Assembly (NCBI GenBank): GCA_963817075.1
Contig: CAWFMT010000009.1
Location: 496,001 to 560,000, forward strand
Source: DASPKM01 sp963817075
GTDB lineage: Bacteria > Bacteroidota > Bacteroidia > Chitinophagales > Chitinophagaceae
DNA: 64,000 bases
Direction: 5' to 3'
The translations under genes were made by a program, and so were the position numbers. Positions within the stretch are counted from its first letter, which is position 1; every line of letters begins with the position of its first letter. The notes under the pieces were generated by a model, which did no database searches, was not told the origin of the DNA, and saw only the letters and a program-made list of their open reading frames with translations. Of the stretch, positions 24,884 to 33,977 are shown piece after piece.

Positions 24884-25840
24884 TTACTTTCTGCTGATTC
24901 GTTTCCTTGTTCCCGGTGCTTTTTTCGGCGTTAAGGTTTTTTCCTTGAATTCCTTAAAAGCATCAGCCAATTCCTGCAATTCAGGATCAAGACCAGGTGC
25001 AAATTCCTCTGGTCGTTCTGGCGCCGCAGGTATAGGATAACTTTCGCGAGGCTCCTTCAAAGTGGTCAATTCAGATCCATCTCCAAATGGAGCGGAGCCA
25101 CTATAGATCTTATCCATCTGTGATCCATCCAGGCGGAAATGATATTGTTCCCGATGAATTCCGGCATCAAGCAAACGCTTCACTTCCGGATATTGTGATG
25201 AATCAAATTTTGGAATTGGTAAAACTTTGCTACAATCAACTCCAAGAGTTTCCAGGGCTTTGCCGAAGGCTGCCTGGTGTGCTTCGTCCCTAACTATTAA
25301 AAATGCTACAGTTGCCCTGAGCGTTTTGTTGTCTGACATTTGATAAATGCGACACTTCTGTAGACGTCCGGTTGCCTCAAGCACCAGGTTATCCATCAGA
25401 TCGAGTACAAGGTTTCCATGACTATGAACATATGATCCGGACCAGGGATTCCCAGCAGCATCAACAGGTAATGCGCCTTGTGCGCCAACTATAAAATGAT
25501 GTGGATTTTTCTGTTCCTTCGCCATGTCCATCGTAGCCTTTCCACCCTTTCCGGGTACCTCGAATTTTTTCCCATGATATTCAGGCGCTCCATCAAGAAG
25601 TCTGGAAATTGTTTTAGATATAAGCTCAACATGACTTATTTCTTCCACCCCAACTCCCTGAATGAGGTCGAGATAAGGTGTGGCATTTCCCCGAAAATTG
25701 AAACTTTGAAAAAGGTATTGCATCATCGTACGCATCTCTCCAAATTGGCCACCCAGGCCTTCCTGCAGAGCATTCGCCGCTGATGGATCCGGCTCATCGG
25801 CAACTATTTCATTAATAAGCGACTGAACGTGATAAAACAT
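24884..25840 (-). CDS. Manganese (non-haem) catalase
   Basis: 318 residues, a usual length for the family. Dimanganese ligands can be placed by pattern: E35 (GQFGEMRT), E67 and H70 (EEISHVEL), E155 (LVLEATGR) and H188 (RDEAHQ). It converts hydrogen peroxide to water and oxygen in the cytoplasm. The C-terminal tail after about 285 is charged and ends in a basic patch (KKAPGTRKRISRK). Monocistronic by appearance; an intergenic palindrome lies at its 3' side. No regulator of oxidative stress adjoins it. Confidence 0.95.
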   Translation of the reverse strand: MFYHVQSLINEIVADEPDPSAANALQEGLGGQFGEMRTMMQYLFQSFNFRGNATPYLDLIQGVGVEEISHVELISKTISRLLDGAPEYHGKKFEVPGKGGKATMDMAKEQKNPHHFIVGAQGALPVDAAGNPWSGSYVHSHGNLVLDLMDNLVLEATGRLQKCRIYQMSDNKTLRATVAFLIVRDEAHQAAFGKALETLGVDCSKVLPIPKFDSSQYPEVKRLLDAGIHREQYHFRLDGSQMDKIYSGSAPFGDGSELTTLKEPRESYPIPAAPERPEEFAPGLDPELQELADAFKEFKEKTLTPKKAPGTRKRISRK

Positions 25841-25887
25841 ATCAAACTTTTTTGGTGAACATCCATGTATAAAATAGTTATGCCACG

Positions 25888-25995
25888 GAGGAGAGTTTGA
25901 GAGTTTGAATGTTTGATTGTTTGAAAAGTTTTACCATCAGGCCTTTGCGGTTAATTCTTCAAGTATTCAAACCCTCAAACATTCAAACCTGGCTC
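25888..25995. repeat. Inverted GTTTGA/TCAAAC phrases around a palindrome right arm
   Basis: Left phrase gagtttgaatgtttgattg (about 25898-25920) and right phrase caaaccctcaaacattcaaa (about 25967-25988) are inverted; between them is a gcctttgcggttaa right-arm remnant. The same phrases recur at 40303-40345 and 50715-50777. Confidence 0.75.
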
Positions 25996-26051
25996 GGCCG
26001 CCCATACAACCTTTTTCCCCCGGTGTGACACTCATTGTAGATTTAATCAGT

Positions 26052-26567
26052 ATGGCGCAGTTTGAAAACAAATTGGTGGTGAAAGCCTTTCTTTTTACTA
26101 GGAGTGAAACGGTATTCCGCCAGTTATACCGTAAGCACACCCTTCCTATTTATAGATTGGCACTTCTATCATTAAATAAGGACATGAGAGCCGCGGAAGA
26201 GGTAGTGCAGGAAACCTGGATCAGGGCAATTGAAAAACTTCAGGATTTTAAATGGCAATCATCTTTCAAAACCTGGCTATCTGGCATTCTCATCAATTGC
26301 TGGAGGGAATACAAAAGAAAAAGATTTCCTCTTGCTGAAATGGATGAAGAGGTCGGGTTGGCCTTGGTCTCACCTAATCCAGAAGTACGAGTGGATCTTC
26401 AAAAAGCATTGATGCTCTTACCTAGTGGGTATCGGGAAGTTCTTCTCCTACATGACCTGGAAGGATATAAGCACGAGGAAATCGGAGTAATCCTGAATAT
26501 TTCGGAAGGAACTAGCAAGAGTCAGTTGTTCCATGCACGCAGAGCGATTCGCAAACTTTTAAATTAA
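26052..26567 (+). CDS. ECF RNA polymerase sigma factor
   Basis: 171 residues from ATG 26052 (MAQFENKL). Earlier in-frame codons run through repeat DNA and are rejected. Region 2: TVFRQLYRKHTLPIYRLALL, RAAEEVVQETWIRAIEKL and FKTWLSGILINCWREYKRK. Region 4: LPSGYREVLLLHDLEGYKHE and GTSKSQLFHARRAIRKLL. First gene of a three-gene operon with a membrane YCII-type protein (5 bp later) and a secreted VOC protein (2 bp after that). It should direct transcription of its own operon and an unknown regulon. Confidence 0.93.
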   Translation: MAQFENKLVVKAFLFTRSETVFRQLYRKHTLPIYRLALLSLNKDMRAAEEVVQETWIRAIEKLQDFKWQSSFKTWLSGILINCWREYKRKRFPLAEMDEEVGLALVSPNPEVRVDLQKALMLLPSGYREVLLLHDLEGYKHEEIGVILNISEGTSKSQLFHARRAIRKLLN

Positions 26568-26572
26568 GAATT

Positions 26573-27151
26573 ATGTCAAGCCTTGAAAATTCCGGGCTAT
26601 CGGAAAATGAAAAGAAAAGCCTCGGTGAGAGCTATGCCGATATCATTGTTCCACTTGATCTTGAAAAAAAGACCATCGGAGAATTAAGAAGAAGAGGTCA
26701 GTTCTCGAATGCATTTGCTTTTAACAGCTATTCGAGGATTGCCTCTGCATTAGGTCTTGCCATCGCAATATTTTTTGCAGGTTTTTTTTCGGCAAAAAAA
26801 TTTAATGACTCTGCACCAGCAACAACTAACAAATACCTGATGCTTTTGTACAATCCCGAAAATTTTATTAAAAGTAATTCGCATGCAAGTGAGTATGGGA
26901 TATGGTTTAGGAGTATGGAAGAAAAAGGTATTATGAAAGCAGGTGAAGAATTAAAGAATGAGGGCTGGATGATCACATCAGGAGGAAGTAAGAATGTGAC
27001 AAACGAAAACCAGTCAGATAGCATCTCAGCAAAAGGATATTTTATTCTGGAGGCAAAGACTGATGCTGATGCCCTTGCAATAGCCTCCAATTGTCCTCAT
27101 CTTAAATACAATGGCAGAATTGAATTACGTCCTATTCGTAAAAACAATTAA
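26573..27151 (+). CDS. Membrane-anchored YCII-like protein, probable anti-sigma factor
   Basis: 192 residues. About 1-50 are cytoplasmic with charged helices (LEKKTIGELRRRGQF), one TM helix lies at about 55-73, and about 87-190 match the YCII/DGPF-type alpha-beta fold: YLMLLYNPENF, EYGIWFRSMEEKGIMKAG, GYFILEAKTDADALAIASNC and GRIELRPI. Free YCII proteins are often encoded beside ECF sigma factors, but here the domain is on the far side of the membrane. Position and topology suggest that the cytoplasmic part restrains the sigma factor and the YCII domain senses a small molecule. This joined role is inference. Confidence 0.8.
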   Translation: MSSLENSGLSENEKKSLGESYADIIVPLDLEKKTIGELRRRGQFSNAFAFNSYSRIASALGLAIAIFFAGFFSAKKFNDSAPATTNKYLMLLYNPENFIKSNSHASEYGIWFRSMEEKGIMKAGEELKNEGWMITSGGSKNVTNENQSDSISAKGYFILEAKTDADALAIASNCPHLKYNGRIELRPIRKNN

Positions 27152-27153
27152 TT

Positions 27154-27987
27154 ATGAAAAAGATAATCATTGGCCTTTTAGTCCTGATTTTTTCGATCAG
27201 TATCCATGCACAGGAGAAGCCAGGGATCAGAACCTATAGCGTGAGGATAAATGTTACCGATCTGCTGAAAGCAAAAAAATTCTATAATGAAACCCTTGGG
27301 TTTACGATTCAACAAGAGTTTAAAGAAACAGGGAGCATTCTGTTAGAACCAGGTAGTGGCAATGAAAGGATCCTGCTGCAAAAAGTTCCTTACTTATTGC
27401 CTGTACCGGAGAATGAGGCCAGAGCATCCCTGACTTTACAGGTAAATGAGCTGGATAGTGCAATCGGGTCATTAAAACAGAGAGGCCTAGACTTTGGCAA
27501 ATATCAAAAAAGAAAGGAGGGCGTTGGATATGCAATACATTTTGATGATCCTTTTGGAACAAGGCTTTCCATGATGCATCAAACCGTGGTTGCCACACCA
27601 CACTTTGCTGAACCGGCGATTTATAATTATGGTTTTACGATCCCGGATATGGAAGTTGCAAAAAGTTTTTATACGAGTCAATTGGGGTTTCTTATCAGGT
27701 CTGAAAAATATTTGCCTCTTGATCTTCCTCTAGGTAATCCCGACAAATCATTTGCTTTTATGCTTCATACAAGAAATAATGTTGAAGCCATTCGCTACAA
27801 TGCTGCCGATAACCAGCATATCGTTATTCAGTTTCAGACAAGAGATTTGGAAACTGTGATAAAGGCTTTCCAGGCAAGCCGAGTTCAATTGGTTTCAAAC
27901 AGAATAATGAAAAATTCTCTCGGGAGAAGCATTTCTTTTTATGATCCATTTGGTTACATCTCCGAAGTAATCGAGGTGAAGGATTGA
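27154..27987 (+). CDS. Secreted two-domain VOC (glyoxalase/bleomycin-resistance-like) protein
   Basis: 277 residues with a signal peptide (1-19, ending HAQ). Two VOC domains: about 26-140 (YSVRINVTDLLKAKKFYNET; DPFGTRLSMMHQ) and 152-275 (GFTIPDMEVAKSFYTSQLGF; DPFGYISEVIEV). VOC domains bind a metal and a small substrate or sequester a toxic compound. Export is unusual for this family. It follows the YCII-like protein by 2 bp, so sigma factor, sensor and this protein are one operon: perhaps a periplasmic response to a reactive small molecule. Substrate unknown. Confidence 0.85.
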   Translation: MKKIIIGLLVLIFSISIHAQEKPGIRTYSVRINVTDLLKAKKFYNETLGFTIQQEFKETGSILLEPGSGNERILLQKVPYLLPVPENEARASLTLQVNELDSAIGSLKQRGLDFGKYQKRKEGVGYAIHFDDPFGTRLSMMHQTVVATPHFAEPAIYNYGFTIPDMEVAKSFYTSQLGFLIRSEKYLPLDLPLGNPDKSFAFMLHTRNNVEAIRYNAADNQHIVIQFQTRDLETVIKAFQASRVQLVSNRIMKNSLGRSISFYDPFGYISEVIEVKD

Positions 27988-28005
27988 CAGTTCAGAATCC
28001 TTAGA

Positions 28006-28104
28006 TTTAACCGCCCCTTCGACTCTGCTCAGGACTTGCTAAGACGCAAGGTTTCTCGAAGGAAACTTAGCGTTCCATTGAGCTCTTGCGCCTTTGCGGT
28101 TAAA
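28006..28104. repeat. Palindromic element with the 19-bp insert
   Basis: 99 bp from TTTAACCGCC to TTTGCGGTTAAA. The insert ccttcgactctgctcagga at 28016-28034 breaks the left arm, as in the element at 17914-18010, but at a different point of that arm. Confidence 0.85.
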
Positions 28105-28139
28105 ATTCCTACCTTCCCAATAAGCAAAACTTCCAGTTT

Positions 28140-29686
28140 ATGAGAAAGGTTATTCTCAGTTTATCAATTTTCCTGATAGCTCTCCCTTTTGTTATGGCAC
28201 AAACTTCAGTTTCAATGTCCATTGATGGAGCTAATTCAAAGAACACCATCAGCCGACACATATATGGTCATTTCTCTGAGCATCTTGGTCGTTGTATTTA
28301 TGATGGATTTTGGGTTGGAGATTCAATTAAAGTGCAAAAAAAAGATCGCATTCGCCTGGATATAGTAGAGGCTCTAAAGAAAATTCGTATTCCAAATTTG
28401 CGTTGGCCGGGTGGGTGCTTCGCAGATGAATATCATTGGCGCGATGGCATTGGTCAAAGAAAGCAACGTCCTAAAATGATCAACACGCATTGGGGTGGGG
28501 TTGTGGAAGACAACAGCTTCGGGACGCACGAATTCCTCGAATTATGTGAGTTGCTCAATTGCGAACCCTACATCTCCGCAAATGTAGGAAGCGGGACAGT
28601 TGACGAAATGTCCAAATGGGTGGAGTACCTGAATTTCGAAGGACTGAGTCCAATGACAGATATAAGAAAACAAAACGGTCGGGACAAGGCATGGAAGGTG
28701 AGCTTCTGGGGAGTTGGAAATGAAAGTTGGGGTTGCGGTGGAAATATGACACCTGAATATTATGCCGGAGAATACAGGAGGTATGCAACTTTTGCTCGCA
28801 ATTATCCCGGTATTCCGCTAAAGAAAATTGCGTGTGGTGCCAATTCAGCTGATTACAATTGGACAGAAGTAATCATGAAGCAAGTGCGCAATAATCAAAT
28901 GTGGGGATTATCCCTTCACCACTATACCCTTCCTACCGGAAACTGGGGGAAGAAAGGATCTGCAACTGCATTTGATGAGCAGGAATATTTCAACACCATG
29001 AAAAATTGCCTCCTCATGGAAGAACTAGTGACGAGGCATTCTGCAATCATGGATAGATACGATCCCGAAAAACGTGTTTCTATGGTTGTTGATGAGTGGG
29101 GAATCTGGACCGATGTTGAACCTGGAACCAATCCCGGATTTCTCTACCAGCAGAATAGTTTGCGGGATGCATTAGTAGCAGGAACTACCCTGAACATATT
29201 CAATAATCATAGCGATAGAGTCCGGATGGCGAATCTTGCACAGACCGTGAATGTATTGCAGGCTCTTGTACTAACCGAGAGAGAAAAATGTTGCTGACAC
29301 CAACATACCATGTATTTGATCTTTATAAAGTACACCATGATGCTAAACATTTACCGATTTCATTTGCCAGTCCTGACTATGTATCCGCAAACCGAAAGTT
29401 GCCTGCTATAAATGCATCGGCCTCCCGTGATTCAACAGGTGCCGTGCATATTACATTTGTGAATATCGATCCTAAAAACAAATTCACAATTAGTACTTCC
29501 TTGATGAATATCAATTGGAGTTCGGTTAGTGCAGAAATTCTTACTTCAGCAATGCTGACCGACATCAATAGTTTCGCTCAACCTCAAAAGGTGGTGATTC
29601 AAAAATTCAATGGCGCAAAAAAACAAGGTGAACAACTGGTGGTTGATTTGCCTGCGCAATCTGTTGTGATGGTTGAATTGAAATAA
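28140..29686 (+). pseudogene. GH51 alpha-L-arabinofuranosidase split by a one-base frameshift
   Basis: Two overlapping frames (28140-29297 and 29288-29686) together make one GH51 enzyme. The first has a signal peptide (ending VMAQ), the acid/base E195 in GVGNESWG and the nucleophile E319 in VVDEWGIW. The break is in the A5 run at 29284-29288: adding one A gives TEREKMLLTPTYHVFDLYK in a single 515-residue chain, the usual size of the family. The second part holds the C-terminal beta-sandwich. The enzyme would release arabinose from plant arabinans or arabinoxylans outside the cytoplasm. The break may be a homopolymer sequence error, a real lesion, or slippage. No transporter or other glycosidase adjoins it. 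Confidence 0.88.
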
Positions 29687-29872
29687 GTATTGAGAAATTT
29701 GACAATTTGATAATTTGAAAATTTGAAAATGCAGGATTAGTTCTATGATCCTATGTCACTACTATGTGACTATGTGTTATATATTTTTCAGTGGTTCTCT
29801 GCTGCTTTTTTAACCCCCAGGAAACAAAGACGCAAGGAAACGCAAGGAGTTATTCAATCTGTCCCCCAAAAA
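29687..29872. repeat. Gap with low-complexity phrase and left-arm remnant
   Basis: Contains tttgacaatttgataatttg (about 29699-29725) and a left-arm fragment of the palindromic family (aacccccaggaaacaaagac, about 29812-29850). No gene is seen. Confidence 0.6.
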
Positions 29873-29898
29873 AAAGATGAAGCATTCGCTTCATCTTT
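29873..29898 (-). terminator. Rho-independent terminator of the lipoprotein gene
   Basis: Perfect 11-bp stem aaagatgaagc/gcttcatcttt with a 4-base loop; on the minus strand a T-run continues beyond it. It sits 24 bp past the stop of the gene at 29922-30659. Confidence 0.88.
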
Positions 29899-29921
29899 AA
29901 GAATATATTTTTTATTTACTA

Positions 29922-30659
29922 CTATTTGTAACGTTGAACCGTCTGGTACATAAACCTATTGGGCGCTCCAACCACTCCCCCAGCAGCCATTCTTTTCTTA
30001 ATCTCGTCAGAGTCGAAATAAGCCTTTGCTTTAGCTTCATCCAAAACAGCAGATACAATGAAGACCTTATGACTATCATCTGCGTCATGGCCATATGCCC
30101 TAACTTTTAGACCATTGTCGGTATTGAGTGCTCTCGTGCTATCGAATGACCTTTTCCATGCATCATAATCCTTAACTGTAAACTGTGTTAGTACACGAGC
30201 TTCAGTATTAACAACAGCTGAATCGCTGAGTAATACTCTACTGAACATTATCTTGGGAGCTCCGGTTACGCCTCCTTTTTGCATGGCGGCTTTCAAGCTT
30301 GGATCTTTGCTAAATGCTTTTGCCTTATCCATATCGTCCACTTTGACAATTACAATCACCTGGCTTGAATCTACTGTACCGCGACCAATTGAATAGCTAT
30401 GTATTCCATTGGCGAGACGCATAGAATCATGTTCCTCATAAGAAGGCTTCCATTTGCTAAAATCCTTCACCTTGTGAATTACCACCATGTAGTCAATAGG
30501 CGTTGTGGAAATAGTGGAAACAGGTGTGGTTTCGGTTGCTGTTGTCGCAGTTGTCGAGTCAGTGGTAGTTTCAGTGGTCTTGTCTTCGCCACTTCCACAA
30601 GAGGTAAAGAGAGATACTGTTGCTGCCATAGAAAGCATGGCAAGAAATCTAAGCTTCAT
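29922..30659 (-). CDS. Lipoprotein with two tandem alpha-beta-barrel (ferredoxin-like) domains
   Basis: 245 residues. Lipoprotein signal with lipobox FTSC (Cys21), then a Thr-rich linker (about 27-53), then two similar domains. The first is about 56-145 (YMVVIHKVKDFSKWKPSYEE; AMQKGGVTGAPKIMFSRVL) and the second about 158-242 (RVLTQFTVKDYDAWKRSFDS; KRMAAGGVVGAPNRFMYQTV). The repeat is evident from the shared vKDf/y..WK..fds and GGVxGAP segments. The domains look like dimeric alpha-beta-barrel proteins in which two copies would pair inside one chain. No catalytic residue is obvious; role unknown. Confidence 0.75.
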   Translation of the reverse strand: MKLRFLAMLSMAATVSLFTSCGSGEDKTTETTTDSTTATTATETTPVSTISTTPIDYMVVIHKVKDFSKWKPSYEEHDSMRLANGIHSYSIGRGTVDSSQVIVIVKVDDMDKAKAFSKDPSLKAAMQKGGVTGAPKIMFSRVLLSDSAVVNTEARVLTQFTVKDYDAWKRSFDSTRALNTDNGLKVRAYGHDADDSHKVFIVSAVLDEAKAKAYFDSDEIKKRMAAGGVVGAPNRFMYQTVQRYK

Positions 30660-30774
30660 TGTTGTTGATTTTAAGATTAATTAATGGTGGGACGGAAGGA
30701 AGATTGGATGATAAACTATAGGGAAGGAGTGCTAATGTAAGATATTTACCGAAGGCTTTGAGTTTGAGATTTTC

Positions 30775-30853
30775 TTTAACCGCAAAGGCGCCAGGACGCC
30801 AGGTTACGCAATGATTTCTTGCGAACCCTTGCGTCTTTGCGTCATGGCGGTAA
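30775..30853. repeat. Palindromic intergenic element
   Basis: 79 bp from TTTAACCGCAAAGGCGCC to GTCATGGCGGTAA. It lies in the 340-bp gap 30660-30999, which has no other recognised feature. Confidence 0.8.
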
Positions 30854-30999
30854 CCTTACCACTTCAATCCCATGTATCACTCACGTACAAGAACTGTACG
30901 AAACCGAACAATAGTTATGGAAGATTCAATTTTAACTCCCTGATTTCCAAACCTTTCAGCCTTTGGTATATTTTCAGCTGTATAGGTATAAATTCCAGT

Positions 31000-31431
31000 A
31001 TGAAATTATTGTTTATTGCGCTGTTCCTGGGTCTTACTCTTACTGTCGCATCCCAGGAAACAAGATCAACCACTAAGAATATTTCTGATGATGGCAAGAC
31101 CTTGAAATTTAAATATGAGGTTAAAGCCGAAGGGAAAAACATCAGGTATTATAATGAATTTGAGATTGCAGGGTGGACAAAGGTTCAAAAAGACCAGTTG
31201 GTTTCCCGAATCATCGATTCCCTTGAAAATAATACACAATCGCAAGGGGATTATATGCATAAGAGAATTGATGATACCGGCGAAAACCTGACAATCACAA
31301 TTGATGGTCGAAAGAAAGGAAAAACGATCACCTATAATAAATCCTTTGATGTGAAAGGAATGACTAAGGCTCAAAAAGATGCAATTCTTGAAGATGTATT
31401 GAAATACTTAGGCCTTAAGGAGAAAGATTAA
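31000..31431 (+). CDS. Small secreted protein of unknown function
   Basis: 143 residues from ATG 31000 (MKLLFIALFLGLTLTVASQE), a signal peptide. Earlier in-frame codons lie in repeat and non-coding sequence. The mature chain is charged and has two related halves: KTLKFKYEVKAEGKNIRYYN with FEIAGWTKVQKDQLVSRIID, and NLTITIDGRKKGKTITYNKS with FDVKGMTKAQKDAILEDVLK. This shows an internal duplication. It is followed by a MacB-like permease 21 bp later and is probably co-transcribed with it. Confidence 0.75.
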   Translation: MKLLFIALFLGLTLTVASQETRSTTKNISDDGKTLKFKYEVKAEGKNIRYYNEFEIAGWTKVQKDQLVSRIIDSLENNTQSQGDYMHKRIDDTGENLTITIDGRKKGKTITYNKSFDVKGMTKAQKDAILEDVLKYLGLKEKD

Positions 31432-31452
31432 ATCAGTCCTAAACAATTTCCA

Positions 31453-33874
31453 ATGTTGACAAATTATTTCAAGCTGGCGTGGAGAAATCTGCTGAAGCAT
31501 AAGACAGATTCTGCAATTAACATAGTCGGGCTTTGTGTTGCTTTTTTTTGCGGTCTCCTACTTTTTTTGAGTGTGTATTTTGAATTTTCTTTCGATAGGT
31601 TTCATAAGAATGCGAATTCGATCTACCATTTATATTTCACCACTAACAAGCCAAAGGAAGTAGAATCAAATGCTTCGATGCCTGTGCCGATGACCCCCGC
31701 GCTGAAACAGGCTTTTCCTGAAGTGAAATATGCCGCACGGTTTATCAATACAGGAAGTGTAGTTCGTTATAAGGATAAAAAGCTCAGGCAGAACCTTAAG
31801 TTCACCGATCCTGATTTTTTCAATATGTTTTCTTTTCCTTTTCTTAAAGGCAGTCCTAATTCTGCCTTGGCAAGTTTGAATAGTGTTGCATTAAGAGAAG
31901 CCTCCGCGAAAGCAATATTTGGAGAAGAAGAACCTATTGGAAAAACAATCGAAGTGCAAGTAGAAGGAGAGTGGAAGCCATTTGTCGTGTCTGCCATTGT
32001 CAAGAATTATCCTGATAATTCCAGCATCATTTATGACCTGGTTATCCGCTTTGAGAATGATGCAGAATATCAAAGCAACACAACAAGGTGGGACAATTTC
32101 AATCATGATGTTTATATTCAGCTTCAGGATAACGTAAAAGCCGCTTCCTTTGAAAGCAAGACCGGATCTTTTGTAGCGAGGAATTTTGCTGAAGACATAA
32201 CTGATTTGAAAAGGGATGGAGCCACTCCATCAAAAGATGGTGCATATATTCACCTGCGCCTTCAGCCACTACTAGACATGCACACAAATACCGCTTTGAG
32301 TGGCGAAGGAGGTTCAATCAATAAAAGTTATTTATACTTACTACTTGCAATTGGATGCCTGATACTCATAATTGCCTGCATCAATTTCATTAACCTAAGC
32401 ATTGGTAGATCATTTACAAGAACACATGAAATTGGGCTTCGTAAAACACTGGGCGCCCGACCCATTCAATTGATTGGGCAATTCTGGAGTGAAGCGTTCC
32501 TGATTTGTTCTTTGGCTCTGATGATTAGCTGTGGTTTAGTATACTGGGTCCTGCCCATGTACAAGCAGCTTTTTGCAATGAATATTACTGAAAATGTTTT
32601 GAGATCACCGTATATCTGGCTGGCGGTGGTAGCAATATTTTTCTTTATCACCTTAGTTGCTGGCGGCTATCCTGCATGGTTGATGTCGCGATTCAATATA
32701 ATCAACATACTTAAGGGTAAGATCTCCATAAAGCGCTCTCAAAAATTAAGGAACTCATTGATAATTGTTCAATTTACAATCGCGATTCTCCTAATGATCT
32801 GCACAGTAGTGGCGTGGCAGCAGATCAATTATTTAAAAACAAAACCGCTTGGGTTTAATAAAACCCAGGTGATCAGCATTCCTGTTGAGGGAGAATTGGA
32901 TCCTGTTTCAACAATTGATCTAATGAAAACTAAACTTGCCGCGCATCAAAGTATTGAAAGCGTAAGTGGCATTTATGATAATTTGGGAAGAGGGCTGGAT
33001 GGTTCATCAAGACGATCTGTAATGGGATTTGATTTCAAGGAGAGGACTATTTCGACAGTATGGATGGGAGTTAGCTATGACTTTGCGAAAACCATCGATC
33101 TGAAATTTGTTGCAGGGAGAGATTTTTCTAATCAATTCGGAACTGATAGCAATGCGGTAGTGATCAATGAAGCGATGGCAGAAGAATTGGGAGAAAAAAA
33201 TCTTATCGGTCTTATGCTGCCTTTTCGGGAGGACCAGGCTCCAAAGCAAGTCATTGGTGTGGTGAAGAACTTCAATTTCGAATCACTAAAGGGAAAGGTA
33301 AAGCCCTTGACGATGGTGTTGGAGTCGCGGTTCCCACCAAACTATATTTTGGTAAAAGTGAAACCCGATAATTTATCAGCCAGCATGGAGTTGGTAAGGG
33401 ATACATGGAAACAGGTGGCGGCAAATCAGGATTTCAGAGGATCATTCCTTGACGAGAATGTGGATCGGCAGTACCGAAGAGAAAGAGAAGCTTGGACAAA
33501 TTTTCGTCTATGGTTCTATAGTTGCAATTATACTCTCTTGCATGGGATTATTGGCGATGGTAATTCTCATCATGGCTCAAAGAATAAAGGAGATAGGGAT
33601 CAGGAAGGTTCTTGGAGCTTCAGCTTCCAGCATTGTTAGTATTGTTTCGAAGGATTTCATCTTACTTATAATTATTTCATTCCTTATTGCCGCTCCGCTT
33701 GCGTGGTTATTCATGAATAACTGGCTGGAGAATTTTGCATACAGGATAAATATTGAGTGGTGGGTTTTTGGCCTTGCGGCGATTGGAGCGTTGGTGATAG
33801 CTTTTGCTACTATTTCATTTCAGGCGCTCAAGGCTGCGTTCATGAATCCTGTTGAGACGTTGAGGTCTGAGTGA
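31453..33874 (+). pseudogene. MacB/FtsX-like ABC permease interrupted by a frameshift
   Basis: Two overlapping frames (31453-33639 and 33449-33874) join into one permease of about 806 residues, like the paralogues of 789 and 798. The first holds the N-terminal TM, first periplasmic domain and middle TM block (NINLSIGRSFTRTHEIGLRKTLGA near 320, in part). The second holds the C-terminal FtsX block (RIKEIGIRKVLGAS and three TM). The break is near 33481-33486 (gaaagagaag): removing one A gives RREEKLGQIFVYGS across the join. It may be a sequence error or a true lesion; without the C-terminal TM segments the product would not work. Confidence 0.85.
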
Positions 33875-33887
33875 AGCGTCTTTAGAA

Positions 33888-33968
33888 TTTAACCGCCATG
33901 ACGCCAGGACGCGAAGTGACGCTAAGTATCCTTGCGTTCCCTTGCGCCATTGTTTCTTGGCGGTTAAA
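33888..33968. repeat. Palindromic intergenic element
   Basis: 81 bp from TTTAACCGCCATGACGCCAG to TTCTTGGCGGTTAAA, between convergent genes (31453-33874 and 33978-34607). Confidence 0.85.
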
Positions 33969-33977
33969 TCTTCCCAC

